Assembly (NCBI GenBank): GCA_015039365.1
Contig: WION01000158.1
Coordinates: 54,921-118,920, forward strand
Length of the DNA: 64,000 nucleotides
Direction of reading: 5' to 3'
DNA from: Amanita rubescens
Lineage: Eukaryota > Basidiomycota > Agaricomycetes > Agaricales > Amanitaceae
Under the pieces are notes generated by a model. That model ran no database searches. It was not told the origin of the DNA and saw nothing but the letters and a program-made list of their open reading frames with translations. The position numbers and the translations under genes were made by a program. The stretch's first letter is position 1. Each line of letters opens with the position of its first letter. Of this stretch, positions 1 to 12,231 are shown piece after piece.

Positions 1-3000
1 ACCTGATGTAGAGACGCCATCCGTTGTCAGGCAACCAAAACCCGAATTGAACGTGACGAGAAACTTGCCCTGCGTCAATGACTCGATCTTATTTCGCGTT
101 GAAATGAGCCGGAACGCAAAGTAGTGACTACTATGGGAGGTGCGGTCTCAAGCGTGCCGGAGAGTCATAACACTGTACATCAGAAAACTCCGACTGATGC
201 AGGGCTGATGAAGTGGCAGCATGGCTCAAACGTTTCGATTGTTGCTTGATGAAATAGTGGGTTGCGTTTTTGGGAGCGCGTGAAGATGGAAAGCGGAACA
301 GCGAGGAAGAACAAGGTTTCTGCGCGGTTTTCGCGGAAACAAGAGTTCCAGTCAAAACCGCATGTTTTCTTCAACTCTAACTTCGCGTTCGTCCGCTTCA
401 GGAATCAGAAGGCGACCCAGAAAGCCGCAACTGGTTAAGTGCATTATTCTGCTCAGTAATCTCAATATTTAACGTGTCCAGATTTATTCTCCCTACCAAA
501 GGTATACTGCGTTCAGTCTGCGCCCGACTCCCGAGTCGCCTTTCCGCTGAACTTCAGATAGTCATGGATGTGGCGTCTTAACCGGATGGTGGCGCGGCCT
601 TCGGTTACACTGCCTTCAAGGATTGACGAGACTGGCGTAGCGGTAGGATGAGGTTTTCGGCCATTTCCGCTCGGGCCGCTTAACGCTCGGCCAAACTTGA
701 GGAGTGGGCCACCGCATCGCGTGGCAAGGTCCGAGGCCATACTTTGTTCCTGCATTTCTGCAAGTTGACATCATTGTTTATTAACCATTGACATATTAAC
801 TCCAGTGATCATGCCATCATGAAACCATACAATAGAATTGCGCGCGTAGCAAAAGTACAATCTGCGTGAATCTGGTTGATACAGCGTCCGTTAGTCGCTA
901 CCATGGGGTCCACCTTTCTCACAGTTAAAAGTGCTTGCGAGCGGTAAGTATATTGAAAGTGCTGAGCGGGTTTATAGAGGGATGGAAGAGGGTGTGAAGA
1001 TCGAGTTGGCGACGAGTGCGAAGGAGATGGCGATGACGAGAAGAATCCCGCGCGGTTGCATTGACGTTGAGAAGATGGGACAGTCGAGGAGTGTGGTAAG
1101 TGGTGCTTTTGTCGTTGCTTTTTCCTCATTGAAAAAGAATATGCGAAGGTGTGATGCAAGCTTTTTTTTTCGTCAAGTACTACAAACAAAATCATTTAAT
1201 CCTCTATGACGTTCAACCTACCAGTGAAGACCCAAACGATAGGTTTCGCAAGACCCCGTAAAACGTCATCTTTTTCTGAAAGGTAATCTTTCATTTGAAA
1301 TTGAATTGAATTGAAAGGTCCAAGTCAGGAACGTTGATCATAGGAAACAACTGTTGAGACCAGCAATGATCGTCACCAATTCTCCTATTCTTGAGAAGAA
1401 GTTCTGTCGTTAGTACCTTAAACAGTGAGTTGACTATTACGTGTGAAAGTGTCTTCCATCCACGCTCCTCGTATTTCTCAAGTGCAGAAATAAATTTGTT
1501 CGTTGTTGTTCCACAAACAAGTGTTTTCCGTTCGCAGAAGGTTGTAAATGGAAATAACGCATACGCCGTGAGTGATTATATTCATGACGCAAGCTGTTAA
1601 AAATGCTCAGTAAATCTCGGTAATATCACACAAATGACTTACTGTAGTGAAATTGTAAAACAGCGAAAACGGGATCGCGTTCAGTACTAATGAGCTGAAT
1701 AACTCTTTTCGTTCCAATCCGAACAAACATATCCACGCGTTTTATTTCTGTTTGACCAGGATAACCATCCCCGGGATCCAGAACGTCGTTTGTTCGCGGT
1801 CAGATTGAGCGTATGCGAAGGTGGCCAAAAAGGTTTGAACAATAGCTGCTATCCAGATCTGAATCGTCGTATTGGACCCTTGCGAAAGCCTGAAGGGCAG
1901 TAGATCCGCTTAATATCGCTCCCGTTAAGAGCATCATATAGCGAAAAAGATCCAGGGTGTAGAGGGATAACGGGTGGGTGTAAAGGGTTCCACGTGCTCG
2001 GAAGAGGCACATCGACGGACGATGTTGGTATGTTTCTCCCCCCAAAAAAAGGAGATGTCGTGTAAATGGTTGGACATGGGCGGACAATGTTGAAAGGAGA
2101 TGTCCCAAAAAGGAGACGTTCGCCAGCGAGCCTCTCCTTTTTTGGAAACAAGCTAAGCACATAGTAAGAGGTCGCAGGTGGGCGTAAATGGGTGGTTGGA
2201 AGAGGTACCTGTGGGTGGGATTGGGTATGGAGAGGTGTAGAGGGGTCACAGGCAGGTGTCGAGCCTTTCGCGTTGTTGTAAAAAACGCGGGGCAGGATTT
2301 GGCATGGTGCTTGAGCGGGACATGTGCCGCGAGTCGGGATTCGCCGCATCCTAATCCCAAAAAAGACCGTGCGGAGGGTATGATTGAAACAAGCTGACCG
2401 TGGAACACAGTTGGTCAGCGCGATCGAACGGATTGGCGAGGGAGTCCTTTCACGGGTGGATGTAAACCAAGCAAGAGACGTGGCATAGTGAGCAGGAGTG
2501 CGTCGGGTCTCATTTTACCGAATGGAGCCGGCGGCCCGTGCTCCCGTGGGTATGTCTCGCGTCTGGGCGTGTCTCGCGTTTTCCCGGTTCATTGACCGGA
2601 CAAAGCCGCGTCAGCAAGATACCGAGTCCTTTCAGGCCTCGGAACAACGCTTTGACGACTCACGCTCTGGCGACGTCTGCTCTGGCCACTCCTGCTCTCA
2701 CTGCTCTCGCTCTGGGATGTGGCATCGGCTTTGACAGTGAGTGTTATCTCCCACTGCTATCATTTACTGCTGACGTCCCTCACCACTCCCAGCCAACTTC
2801 ATCACATTCCTCACTGCCGTTCCCCTTCGCTGCCGACGCCCGCAATCCGTACCAAGTCCCTCCACTCATTCAAGCTACCTATGCCCCCACCATTTGCCGG
2901 ATCCTCTTTGTAGCGCATTGGATGATCAGCTGTATGCCTTTGTCGTACGAGGAACATACTACGGTCCTCTCCTCAAGGGTTCTATGCGGATTTCGAGGAA

Positions 3001-3545
3001 GCGTTGAAGTAGGCGTGGCTACCCCTGCCCCAACAACATCTCGCTCTTTCGACTCTGCTCAACAGCGTGAAGATGGAGGAACGGCTCATCTAATGCAGGA
3101 CCACCACCTTCTTCTCGTCTTGTTCTAGCCACGCTAGCACCTATACTTAACTTCCAGCCGGCTCCAAAACGGGATTTTCCGCTTTGGACGTACAGGTGAG
3201 ACTATATGCGCGTTTTTCCGCTTCTCAACTTAGATTCGTACTAGAAAATACGATCTCGTGTTTTGATAAGTCATTCTAAGAAAGCCATCGTCACTCAGGT
3301 TGGAACCTTGCATCATTCGAAGTGTTGAAGCTGGGAGCAAGAAATCTGTTCAACCCTCCAATCCCCCTTGCCAACCGGGGCAACACCTGATGCGATGTTC
3401 ATTTCTCCCCTCTACTTCGACAAGTACGTTATCATCGCGAGAACAATCAAAGTCAGCAGCGCTGAGAGGATTCTGGTGCTAACGGATTAGAACACTTGAA
3501 AAGAGTTACGGCGTATGGCAACCTCTCCCTCAAATCCACCCCTGG
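1..3545. other. Gene-poor region, nothing recognised
   Basis: No convincing gene is seen. The longest open frames (about 200 codons at 1800-2408 on the minus strand, 196 codons at 2538-3128 on the plus strand) have low-complexity Pro/Ser/His-rich translations. They show no plausible splice structure and match no family I know. The DNA is CpG-rich and not obviously AT-biased. Short homopurine and GGGTG-rich stretches occur around 1960-2260. A segment near 3015-3050 resembles one near 7262-7300 (a shared GCCCCAACAxCATCTCGC-like word), suggesting old dispersed repeat DNA. Confidence 0.5.
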
Positions 3546-4397
3546 CTTCCGAGGACTAAGATACGCAGTTCTTGGAGGAGCCGCTTTTTTAGGGCATATA
3601 TCTTCACACACGCCGTTCGGCCTCTTGATAGGTGCGTTTGGGATGGTCTCTGCAGGACGCGTATGCTAATTCCTCACCACTGTCGCACAGCAGTTGTTGC
3701 CCTTTAGAAGGCTCGCAATTGATCCTGGTTGAACGTGCTTTATCTCTGCGAACGCGCTGAGGGAATGGATATAGGAGACTGAAAATTGGTTCGCCGGCTA
3801 CGTCGAATTAATGGTTCTTACTCACCGCCAACATCCAGCTACTGCATCGCGGCCCGTCAATACTTCCGTCCTCTGAGAACCACTAGGTTTTGATCAAACT
3901 CTCCTGCCTACGTGACGAGGCCCGGCACGCATCCTTTTCCTTCCCATATGACCTCAATGAGGTTGGGCCGTATTATTAAGCATAGTCGCCTGACGGAGCA
4001 GAGCGTCAGAAGCATATATCGATATAGTTCCGTTCCCGCCCAAGCGGAAGCAGTTCCCTCGAATGCCCGAACGAAGCTGCGGCTCTCTCGTTGCAGAGCG
4101 GGAAATAACTCGTACCCGGAGACGTCTTCTCTGATCTAGACTTGGAGAAAACGTATGAAGTCGACGCATAGGCTGCCGATTTTGGATTAGATGCGGGGGT
4201 TCGTGTTGGGACACAGATGATGACTAATTGAATGGGTTACAATGACTGAATGTTCGCTCCACGTCTTATCTACCACTTTGGCCCTCAATATGGTCATAAG
4301 CAGTGACGACGGATTGAACAAGCATGGGGAGCAAACAATTGGTCGAAGTCTCGAAGATGACGGGTCGTTGGAGCACGTTTGGTCCCCGGTCACGGAC
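3546..4397 (+). repeat. Dispersed 0.85 kb duplication, copy 1
   Basis: This block recurs in the same orientation at 43922-44791 with high identity and a few indels and substitutions. Similarity starts abruptly at a shared CTTCCGAGGA and ends near GGTCACGGAC. Both copies keep an open frame of about 75 codons (3912-4139 here) with no family I recognise. I see no obvious terminal inverted repeat or target duplication. It is either a non-autonomous element or a small segmental duplication. Confidence 0.8.
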
Positions 4398-7300
4398 GAT
4401 CAATATAACAGGCTGCAGTTTCGCGATTTGTTGAATGCGATCCTCGAACTACGGCGGGAATCGTGGCTAACTGGGAAATCGGAACGGAATGGTCCAAGAA
4501 AATGTCGACACTATCCGACCACCTCTCCGACCTTTCTCTTCGCATCACTTACACATCCGTCATCAATCTCAACCCGGCTGAGCCTACATCGCCATCGTGC
4601 CTTCCGTGCCCCTGTTATTACCCACACGCAGCCCGCCCGATTTAACGGCTCTGAAGGCGCTTTGACCGCTCTCTTGAGTGGTTTTTCTTCTTTTTCAATG
4701 GTTCACACTTATCAATGCCACACGAAAATCACTGTATTATGATATGTACTGCGGGAATACAAACTGAAATCAGGTACAAAGCGTGCAGAAAACTGTTTGA
4801 AAGCGAGTGTCGTTGGAGGAGAGGTAGCAATTCAGTCCGTATTTGCGATAGTGATGGGTCAAATTCATGTGATAGATGGAATACTGCTGGGAAGCAAATG
4901 AGTAGAGTGAATTAGAACATGAACGTCAAATGGAACGCTAGCCTCGGTAAACCTATACTCTACTGGAGGTTGAAAGCGGAGTTGAGTGTAACGGGAGGCA
5001 TAGGAATGGTGAACATGGCGCATATAGTGAGATTTAAAGACATACCTGCAATCCCGACGTTGGTATGGCATGTTGTCAAGTGATCCGGAGATGATGCGTG
5101 AGCCGTCAGCAGAGAAGGCGACCGAAAAGACGACTTGACGAGTCAGCGAGTGGCAAGGATGAACCGAAGCCCGTACTCACATAAGCGGGTCCTTGGAAGC
5201 GCATTTTAGCAACTCGGCAAGTGGTGAGGGTACAGAGAAGCCCGTTGATGCGTCTGACTACGGTCTAAGTGGATAACGCCGTAGCGAGATCGTCAGACTC
5301 AGGTTGCGAGAGAAACCAAACCAAAACCTAAAACAACCAAAACAAACACCTAGCGAGAGCGGAGATAGTGAGAGGGAAAGGAGAAAGTGTAGTTGGGCTT
5401 ATTAATATAGCACGACAGCTCCGCAATTGAGCCGAAGGCCAGAGGGTAATGTAGTTGTCAAGAACGTCGGTGCCGACGTCAAGAGAGTCGAAGTCGAGGC
5501 GGTAGCGATGGTGCCGAGGCTAAGCGTAGAAGCCGAGGGTCGGGAGACGGTGTCGAGAGGCCGCAGTCGCTATCGATAGATGGTAACCGGTGCTGCTAGC
5601 TGGAGTCGATATGCGGAGCTGTAAACCGATAAGACGAGGTTGAGTAAACGCAGACGCAGAGAAGAAGACGAAGACGCGGTTTAACGAAGACGAGGACGTG
5701 GTTAACGAAGCCGTGGACGCGATGACGAAGACGAAGACGCGGTGACGAAAGCGAGGTAAACGCAGCCGATAGCGAAGGCGCAAAAGCGAGACAACTGTGC
5801 GGAGTTATTCAGGACCGCAAACTGAAATCCTGACGAAGGGGGAAAGGGAATCTGGTTTATTGGGTGTTTCGTTACAAGTTAAATAGTAACGGGAATGTGC
5901 TACGTCAGAATGTACATAAGGAGCTTAGCATGTTAAAATAGTGAAACAGGACGTGAAACAGGACGCGAGGCAGGACACGGGGTTAGTCTTTTGACAGAAA
6001 GTGTCTGTTAGTGATAGCGAGCGGCCGCACAAGGCTGCATTAGTTCCTAAATTGGTAAGTAGTAATGGCGTCGCATGGAGACTGGGCTTTCTAACTATAG
6101 GTGTAGCGCCGGAGGCAGAAAAAAAAATAATTGATTAATTAATTAATTACTATACGAGAATCGAGTGGTGGTGGATGAGAGCGCTCGTCGTTGATTGGGA
6201 TGATACCTAAGACATAGAAGCAGTACAGGAACCCTGTAAAAACTAGGGATTAGCGCTGCCAGACGAGACTCAAGAGCAATAAACTTCTATTGCTCACCGT
6301 GCATTTGTCTACTTTCCACCTCCCGGGACAGTCCATTCTCCTGCACTTCAAACAAGTTCCGAGGCCGTAGCGAAACGTAGGTCTCGGTTTTATAATCTGA
6401 AACGACTCTCCATTCTTGTTCCCGTTAAACGCCGGCACATCCCGGATTATATAATCCACATACTAAAAATGAGCACTTCGTGTGAGTCCCCCCCCCCATT
6501 TCTGCACGGAATCTGTATCACTGATTCACTGTATCCACAGCGAGTTTGGCTGGCACAGCCCCGCGTGGAATGTGGAATTCCAGCAGAATACGAGTGGAAA
6601 ATCCGCACATCGGCATTTACCGAGCCGCGACTACACGCCTCTTTCCCACGCATCACAACGCTCCCCGACATCGTCATGCTCGCTCACCCATTGCCTCGCC
6701 CTCACAACACGTCCATTCCATCCTAAACCCACGCCCGAAGAGCCCTGTACACCCTCAGTCCACCTCAAAGATCTCACGCCCCTCGATCCGCCGTACTTGC
6801 CAGCCAGCCACTTCCCTCAACCCCAGCACCATCGGCCACCATCCCGTGCGTCCCGCAGGATGCGGTCACTCTACCGCATCATCCAAAGACTGTCATCGAC
6901 ACTTTCGCGCCCAGCAGAGAGCGAGGTTCAACACAGCGACAAAGTCCGATCCGACGTAGTCTATTACGACGTCCATGGCAGCTAGCATCCATCATGGCTC
7001 CCAGTACCGGGCGAGTCCCTCCACCTTGGCTACAACACTGCGGTGCACCCCCTACGCTGGATTCAGTGCCGCATTTCGCATCCGACTAATCCCGCAACTC
7101 GTTCTTTCCGGTTTCAACGCTAGCGCTCCCCCGATCGCGTTCAAGTGAGATATCTTCATTATTTTTCTCGTATTCTGACCACACACGTAGCTATAACCGG
7201 TGCCCATCTCGAGAAATACAACCAACTGATCTGGACGCCGACACCAATGCGACCAATTGGACGATGTAGGTGCGGCTACCACCGCCCCAACACCATCTCG

Positions 7301-8215
7301 CGCTTCCAACTCTTGCGTTCCTTCGTACGCAGCCCAGCGCTGAACACCGTTCCCTCCCTGCAAACCTCAGCGTGCCACCAATGCAGTCCCAACCTCCCAG
7401 TATAGCAGGCGGCTCCCTCCGTGGCTACAACACTGCAGTACACCCCCGCTATGCATCCCTTCACGCGCCATCGCTCCTGCAGCAGCATCAACAGTATCAG
7501 CCTCGTCATCATGTCGCACCCGTCCCTCAAGCACCTCTGTCTTCCGTTACTGCGCAGCCCGCCAGCACCTCTCGTAACGAAGATCATCGCTTCTCTCGTC
7601 ACTTCAGACACGTCCTAAATTATCAATCATGATTTGGTGATTTCTCCGCTCTCAGCTCTCTGCGTAATCCTTACGCCTATAACAGGTCACCAAGTCTCCC
7701 AAATAAGTCTCTGCTCTTAAGCCTTGATCCCGTTCGATTGTATGCCCTTCGACGATCTCCCTTCAACTCTCTTCTGGTCTTCCTCACCCATCAATATCAC
7801 CTTTATCGACAAGCTGTGTGCAGACTTAACCGCCCGTTCTTGTCCATCTCTCATCTCTCGGCTTTACTGCGGGTACACGAAAACATGGTGATCCTCCTCC
7901 TTGGCTCTCTCGAGTGACCCCTCAACTCACCCTCTAGACTGGCTTTTCGCCATATCAATGCCTTCCCGCTACCCATCCAAAGAATTCGGACCAGGACTTT
8001 CCCACCATCATTGACACTTTCGTGCCTAAGCCTTAAGTACGTGATCTATCCCCTCCCTCGTCTGCTAGCAGCAAGCGGGATTTAACATCACCTCCCTACA
8101 CATCAAATCAAAAGTTCTTGTTCAATGCATTCATCGCTATGCGTTCTCAAGTTGTCCAGGTAAGTGGTATTCTCATTACGTTTGTTCTTTTCTCATGCAT
8201 AACGGCCGTAGTTAT
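4398..8215. other. Gene-poor region with low-complexity DNA
   Basis: No gene is recognised. Open frames at 4242-4742, 6469-6985 and 7052-7632 overlap one another on both strands and give Pro/Ser/His-rich, family-less translations, so I treat them as spurious. Degenerate internal repeats are visible: two similar CTACAACACTGC-containing segments near 7030 and 7422, and GAAACAGGACG repeats near 5943-5975. The style resembles decayed retroelement DNA, but I found no LTR ends. Confidence 0.45.
5460..5800. repeat. Degenerate GA/CG-rich low-complexity tract
   Basis: The sequence is built of imperfect short units such as GAAGACGAAGACG, GTCGAGGC and GACGAGGACG over about 340 bp. Any translation is Arg/Ser/Phe-rich and repetitive. 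I read it as a decayed minisatellite, not a coding region. Confidence 0.6.
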
Positions 8216-8359
8216 CTAATTTGCTTGTTTTGGCACGATCTTTTTTATCAGCTGTGGTTCTCCCGCAAAATGTACATTTCCAGAATTCTAATTTGCTTGT
8301 TTTGGCACGATCTTTTTTATCAGCTGTGGTTCTCCCGCAAAATGTACATTTCCAGAATT
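8216..8359 (+). repeat. Perfect 72 bp tandem duplication
   Basis: Two copies of a 72 bp unit, beginning CTAATTTGCTTG and ending CCAGAATT, lie head to tail at 8216-8287 and 8288-8359. I see no differences between them. The perfect identity implies a recent duplication or slippage event. It lies in non-coding DNA. Confidence 0.9.
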
Positions 8360-8511
8360 CTGTCAGAAGTTTTACAGTTATATACGGTGGCACCTAGGAA
8401 ATATCTCTACACCTTTTCACTCTGGATTCCAAGGGATTTGGGACCAAATGTGGACGTGTGTTTGAAACCTGACCTTTGTATTTAGACAGTATTTTAAGAT
8501 AAATATGTTTC

Positions 8512-9045
8512 TCATCTCCCTTGAAAGCCTGAGTCATGGTCAGAGCTAAAGCAATCAAAGCAACTTGGACAAATTCTAAAGCTCAAAAAGCCAGCAGACC
8601 CAAAGCTAAAGCTTAAAAAGTGGGCATGCCCAAAGCTAAAGCCCAGGAATGCTCTACTGGCAAAGCCGAAGCTGCCAAAGCAAAACCAGCTGTTTTCCTG
8701 ATGTAAGAGAGGGGCCTCGGACCTGCCACTTGGTGGCCCACATCTACAAGTCCGGGGTGCACGGCGTTTAGCGCTAGTAGGCTCGGCTTCTTGATCATTA
8801 CTATCAGTTTCAGAGCGCACCCGTTTCTTCAAGCTCCCAGCTTTGCTTTGCGATTGGTTGGTTGCGGCTGCACGGACAAATCTTGATGGGTCGACGTACT
8901 TGAATATCGTCGTCGTCGTCTGGCTGCTTTGTAAGCATAGTAAAGTACCAATTTCCCAGCTTGTTGGGACGTCATCTTCACGCGATTCTTGATGAGTGGG
9001 CTTGATTTTATAGCTGTCCATATCAGACAAAATCCAGTTAAACAC
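8512..9045 (-). CDS. Doubtful ORF, basic and Ser-rich, 177 codons
   Basis: An open frame of 177 codons with a nuclear-localisation-like basic stretch (KKRVR, then KRRAPR) in its middle. The C-terminal part is a Phe/Gly/Ser low-complexity run produced by about 30 bp repeats (AAAGCTAAAGC-type) at 8534-8690. A second in-frame ATG context upstream (about 9065) belongs to another frame. No family is recognised and there is no splice support. It may be a remnant of a transposon gene or chance. Confidence 0.2.
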   Translation of the reverse strand: MFNWILSDMDSYKIKPTHQESREDDVPTSWEIGTLLCLQSSQTTTTIFKYVDPSRFVRAAATNQSQSKAGSLKKRVRSETDSNDQEAEPTSAKRRAPRTCRCGPPSGRSEAPLLHQENSWFCFGSFGFASRAFLGFSFGHAHFLSFSFGSAGFLSFRICPSCFDCFSSDHDSGFQGR

Positions 9046-9359
9046 ACCTTTTCATTGCGGTGCATTGTGACTCAGCATTATATAGCGTGACCTGGCGTGA
9101 ACCAGCGTGAACGACAGTGATCCAACGGGAACTGAAGTGAACAATTATTTTCATGATCAACCACAAAGAGAACCCTGCAGGTCATCTCAACCATGTTAAA
9201 CTTGCGCATGGTGGTGCACTCCGGGCGTTGCGCATACCGAAAAATAACTGAACATGTGCATGCCCTGCAGGCCATTGCAACAAAGTAATTCTACATGCCC
9301 ATGCCTTGCAGGCTATCGTGACACTATCACTTGATTAATGGTTGTGCATCAGGCACAAA

Positions 9360-9680
9360 AAGAGATTTCTCAATGTGATAGATTTAGTCTATGAAGTGGG
9401 CCACATAAATGTAGTACCATATACAGTCTATGTAAGTCTACCAATTATAACGTACCAGATAGAGAGACTGTAAGCAGCATAAGCATACCGGATACAGTCT
9501 ACTAAGTCTATCAATTATGAAATGAATTGTATGCCGGACTTGAAACGGGTGGTGTAAACATACAGATAAGAGTCTACGCAAGGCGAAATTCAGTCTACAA
9601 AATTCTATCAAAAATAAGATGAATGGTATATGGGAGAAACGGGTGGCATAAACGTACTGGAAAAAGTCTACCATCATTCA
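9360..9680 (+). repeat. Degenerate ~100 bp tandem repeats
   Basis: Three diverged units contain AGTCTAC, an AATTAT/AATGAATTGTATG-like stretch, GAAACGGGTGG and a TAAACRTAC motif. They are visible around 9370-9490, 9490-9590 and 9590-9680. The region is AT-rich compared with its surroundings and holds no gene. Confidence 0.6.
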
Positions 9681-10358
9681 GCTATGACCGAAGATGGCGG
9701 TGACATCATGGGAGGAGATGGGCTGCAACCTAGGGGAAAGAGACAGACGTGGTTAATCGAGCTCGCATTTGGGAGCTCAAAGCGTGCGTGTCGTCGACCT
9801 GATGGAGGTTTGTCCGGATGATGGGACCAGCGATGACGCAGCCAAAGATGGTAGCGAGGGACTCGGGATGCGAGTGAGAGAAAGAAGTCCCTAGTAGGCC
9901 GTCAACATCGTCGTCAGGTGCGAGCTAGAGAAAGACGCGGTATGGGGAGTGCTATCAAGCTCATCAAAGCTGATTGTTGATGTCGGGTACGAGAGAAAGC
10001 CGGAGCTGCGAGAGAGAGAAAGACCGCCGTACAGGGTGCTATCAAGATCGTCGTTGTCATCGGTGCGAGAGAGAGAAAGACACCAAGGGGTACGGGGGTG
10101 TCATTAAGGTCGTGAGTTGCGGCCCACAACTTCAGCCAATTTCTAAACGCCTGAAGAGGAAAGACATTGACCTTCCCTCTCGTAACCTTTGCTGCACACC
10201 TGAGTGACTTGAATCAGTGAGGAATCTCGACTCACCTCCCGAAAGCCGTGGAATCAAGTTCTCGTGCCTTTACCGCCATGCCTCCTTGCCTCTCGTGCCT
10301 CCTCATACCTTGTTTCACTCGCATATTTCTTAACCCCTCGCGCACATCCAACCGTAAC
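9681..10358. other. Non-coding stretch with degenerate repeats
   Basis: Diverged units of roughly 80-100 bp containing GAGAGAGAAAGAC followed by GTGCTATCAAG recur at about 9910-9960, 10010-10045 and 10065-10120. No gene is recognised. The 3' part (10200-10358) leads into the small gene that follows and may hold its promoter. Confidence 0.5.
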
Positions 10359-10827
10359 ATGACGAATGAATCCAAGTCTCGTTTCTTCGCCCTTAAGACG
10401 AGCCAAAAGCGCGCGCTGCCAGCTTCAGAACAGGCGACGGTCCAAGAGAGAACTTGTCAAGCGTTGAGAGACTACGCGAGCAATGTACGAGCAGTGTTTG
10501 GGAATGATCAGGAAGTGGATTGGGTTGTAGTGTGAGTCGGTTCGTGCTTCGCATTTCGCTTGGCTGACAACAAAACATACGCGTAGCGGCAAAGCGCATG
10601 ACCGGGGAACAGATGGAAGATTCGGAGCGCATTGGACGGTGCGCGGTTTTCAAGATGGCTATGCGAAGTTCACGTTCCACGTCTTCCGGAGGAGCAGAAA
10701 AGCTAGAGCGTTCGACAACGGAGGAAAGAATTCGAGGCGTGTGAAGCTGGACGTGAATAGGAAATGCTACCCATTGCGGCGTATCGCTAGTGAACGCGGA
10801 GGGCAGGAGATGAATGGGACGGGATGA
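10359..10827 (+). CDS. Small two-exon hypothetical protein
   Basis: Two exons (10359-10531 and 10587-10827) joined by a 55 nt GT-AG intron give about 137 residues. The product is strongly basic, with Arg/Lys-rich stretches in the second half and a His-Trp-Thr-Val segment early in exon 2. Reading frames match cleanly across the intron, which favours a real gene or a recent remnant. I chose the ATG at 10359; an in-frame ATG lies upstream near 10248 but adds a hydrophobic low-quality leader. I do not recognise the family. The base composition is CpG-rich like ordinary host genes here. Confidence 0.45.
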
Positions 10828-12231
10828 AAAAAGAATTGGACTGAACAATCAGTGTCAATTGTCAATTGTCATGATATCCTTGCAAAGTAACATACCTTGT
10901 GGTCTTGTTTCTTGGTGTTTCCGCAAAAAGAGTGAGCGCGTCTCAACGTTCCCAGTGCCTCTGTACTCATCGCTCGTCTATATACAGCCCCGATCATATT
11001 CATCGCGCAATGGATCTACCGCCCGATGTGATCGTTATCCTCGTGACGTCAGCGCGTCGCAATCAATAACAGTCGGCTCTCAATCAGTACACTACAGTAA
11101 GGCGAAGCAATGCCTACAATTAGGAAGCTGAACAGACTTCGTACATTATATCATGCAACGCGGCTGTCTACACGATACTTTCCCTGCTGGGACGATATTC
11201 AGCGAATGCCTGAAAATGGTTATGAAACTTACTATATATGGACATGACAATACGTTAAGTAGTAGACGTCTAGAACAGCTATCGTAAGACACAATGATTA
11301 CGACTTCAAGGGGCTACTTACATTTGAAACGTATGGGAGTCTTCTAGTCCAAAAGAAGGGAAAGCTATCGAAGTGGCAACTATGCCATGAGATACGGCGG
11401 CACACGGAAATACCAGCAATACAGCAATATAGGAAGTGCGACAATCGTGAGAACGTGTAAGGCCAAAGAATTGAACGAGCTCGATTATTCTCATTGCCCA
11501 ACGGATAACCAAGGGGGAATGTTGATTTATCATTTGCCAAGAAGCTGATTAAGAAGTACTGAAGGACGACAAATCAGACGAGGGTGCCGACTCTGTCCGC
11601 CGGTAATTGGCCTTGTCTTCCGGAACGACTGAGGGGTCGCCACCGACGCAATTGATTGGACTCTGAAACCTGGGGGTTCCTGGTCCCCACCTTTGCTGCC
11701 GTCACAGCGGAAAGGGTATCCACGTGGACGTGTTCACCAATTTGATTTGCTTCTCCCGACTCAACCTCGTGGGTTGCTGGTCTTCACCTTGCTGCCGTCA
11801 CAGCGGAAAGGGTAACCACGCGGACGTGTTCGCCAATTTGATTTGCTTCTCCCGACTCAACCTCCTGTTACCGCCAAGAGTGTTGCATTCAATAGCTTAG
11901 AAGTACAAATGATACAGTCCGGGAGAGATGGCCAGGCTGGTGAGGACGGGGAGGACGTACGACCACATACGGTGATATGCCGTTCGTCATCGCCACCGAA
12001 ATGATCCGTTCCTACAATCAAACGGATCACGTATTTCCCTAAAGTACCAGCGATAAGAAACATTTACCCCAACAGGAAATTGGGAATGAAATATGGAATA
12101 GATTGTATCGTCGACACCTGATGAACATGTGTAGACTCCGGGATGAAACATATCCCCACATTTATTCAAATTAATATAGACATGCAAGATTAAAGAAACG
12201 AGAAGTTTGTAACACCAACCAGCCAAAAAAT
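10828..12231. other. Non-coding stretch with a tandem duplication
   Basis: No full gene is seen. On the minus strand an open segment ending at about 11321 has a hydrophobic stretch and ends at a good splice donor (GTAAGT), so it could be one exon of a membrane protein. I could not find partner exons. A 96 bp tandem duplication lies at about 11672-11867. Confidence 0.4.
11672..11867 (+). repeat. 96 bp tandem duplication
   Basis: Two adjacent copies share GCTGCCGTCACAGCGGAAAG and TTTGATTTGCTTCTCCCGAC, with a period of 96 bp (GCTGCC at 11695 and 11791). A few substitutions and a one-base difference separate them. Non-coding. Confidence 0.8.

Noticed and set aside
1800..2408. 202-codon open frame on the minus strand with an overlapping 166-codon frame
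   Set aside because: Both overlapping frames give Pro/Ser/His-rich low-complexity translations without family resemblance or splice structure; typical of chance ORFs in GC-rich DNA.
6469..6985. Three overlapping plus-strand open frames
   Set aside because: All three frames are open at once and Pro/Ser/Arg/His-rich, which reflects composition and not coding.
8534..8690. Plus-strand Lys-Ala repeats resembling a histone H1 tail
   Set aside because: Caused by short AAAGCTAAAGC repeats, interrupted by a stop, with no globular domain nearby.
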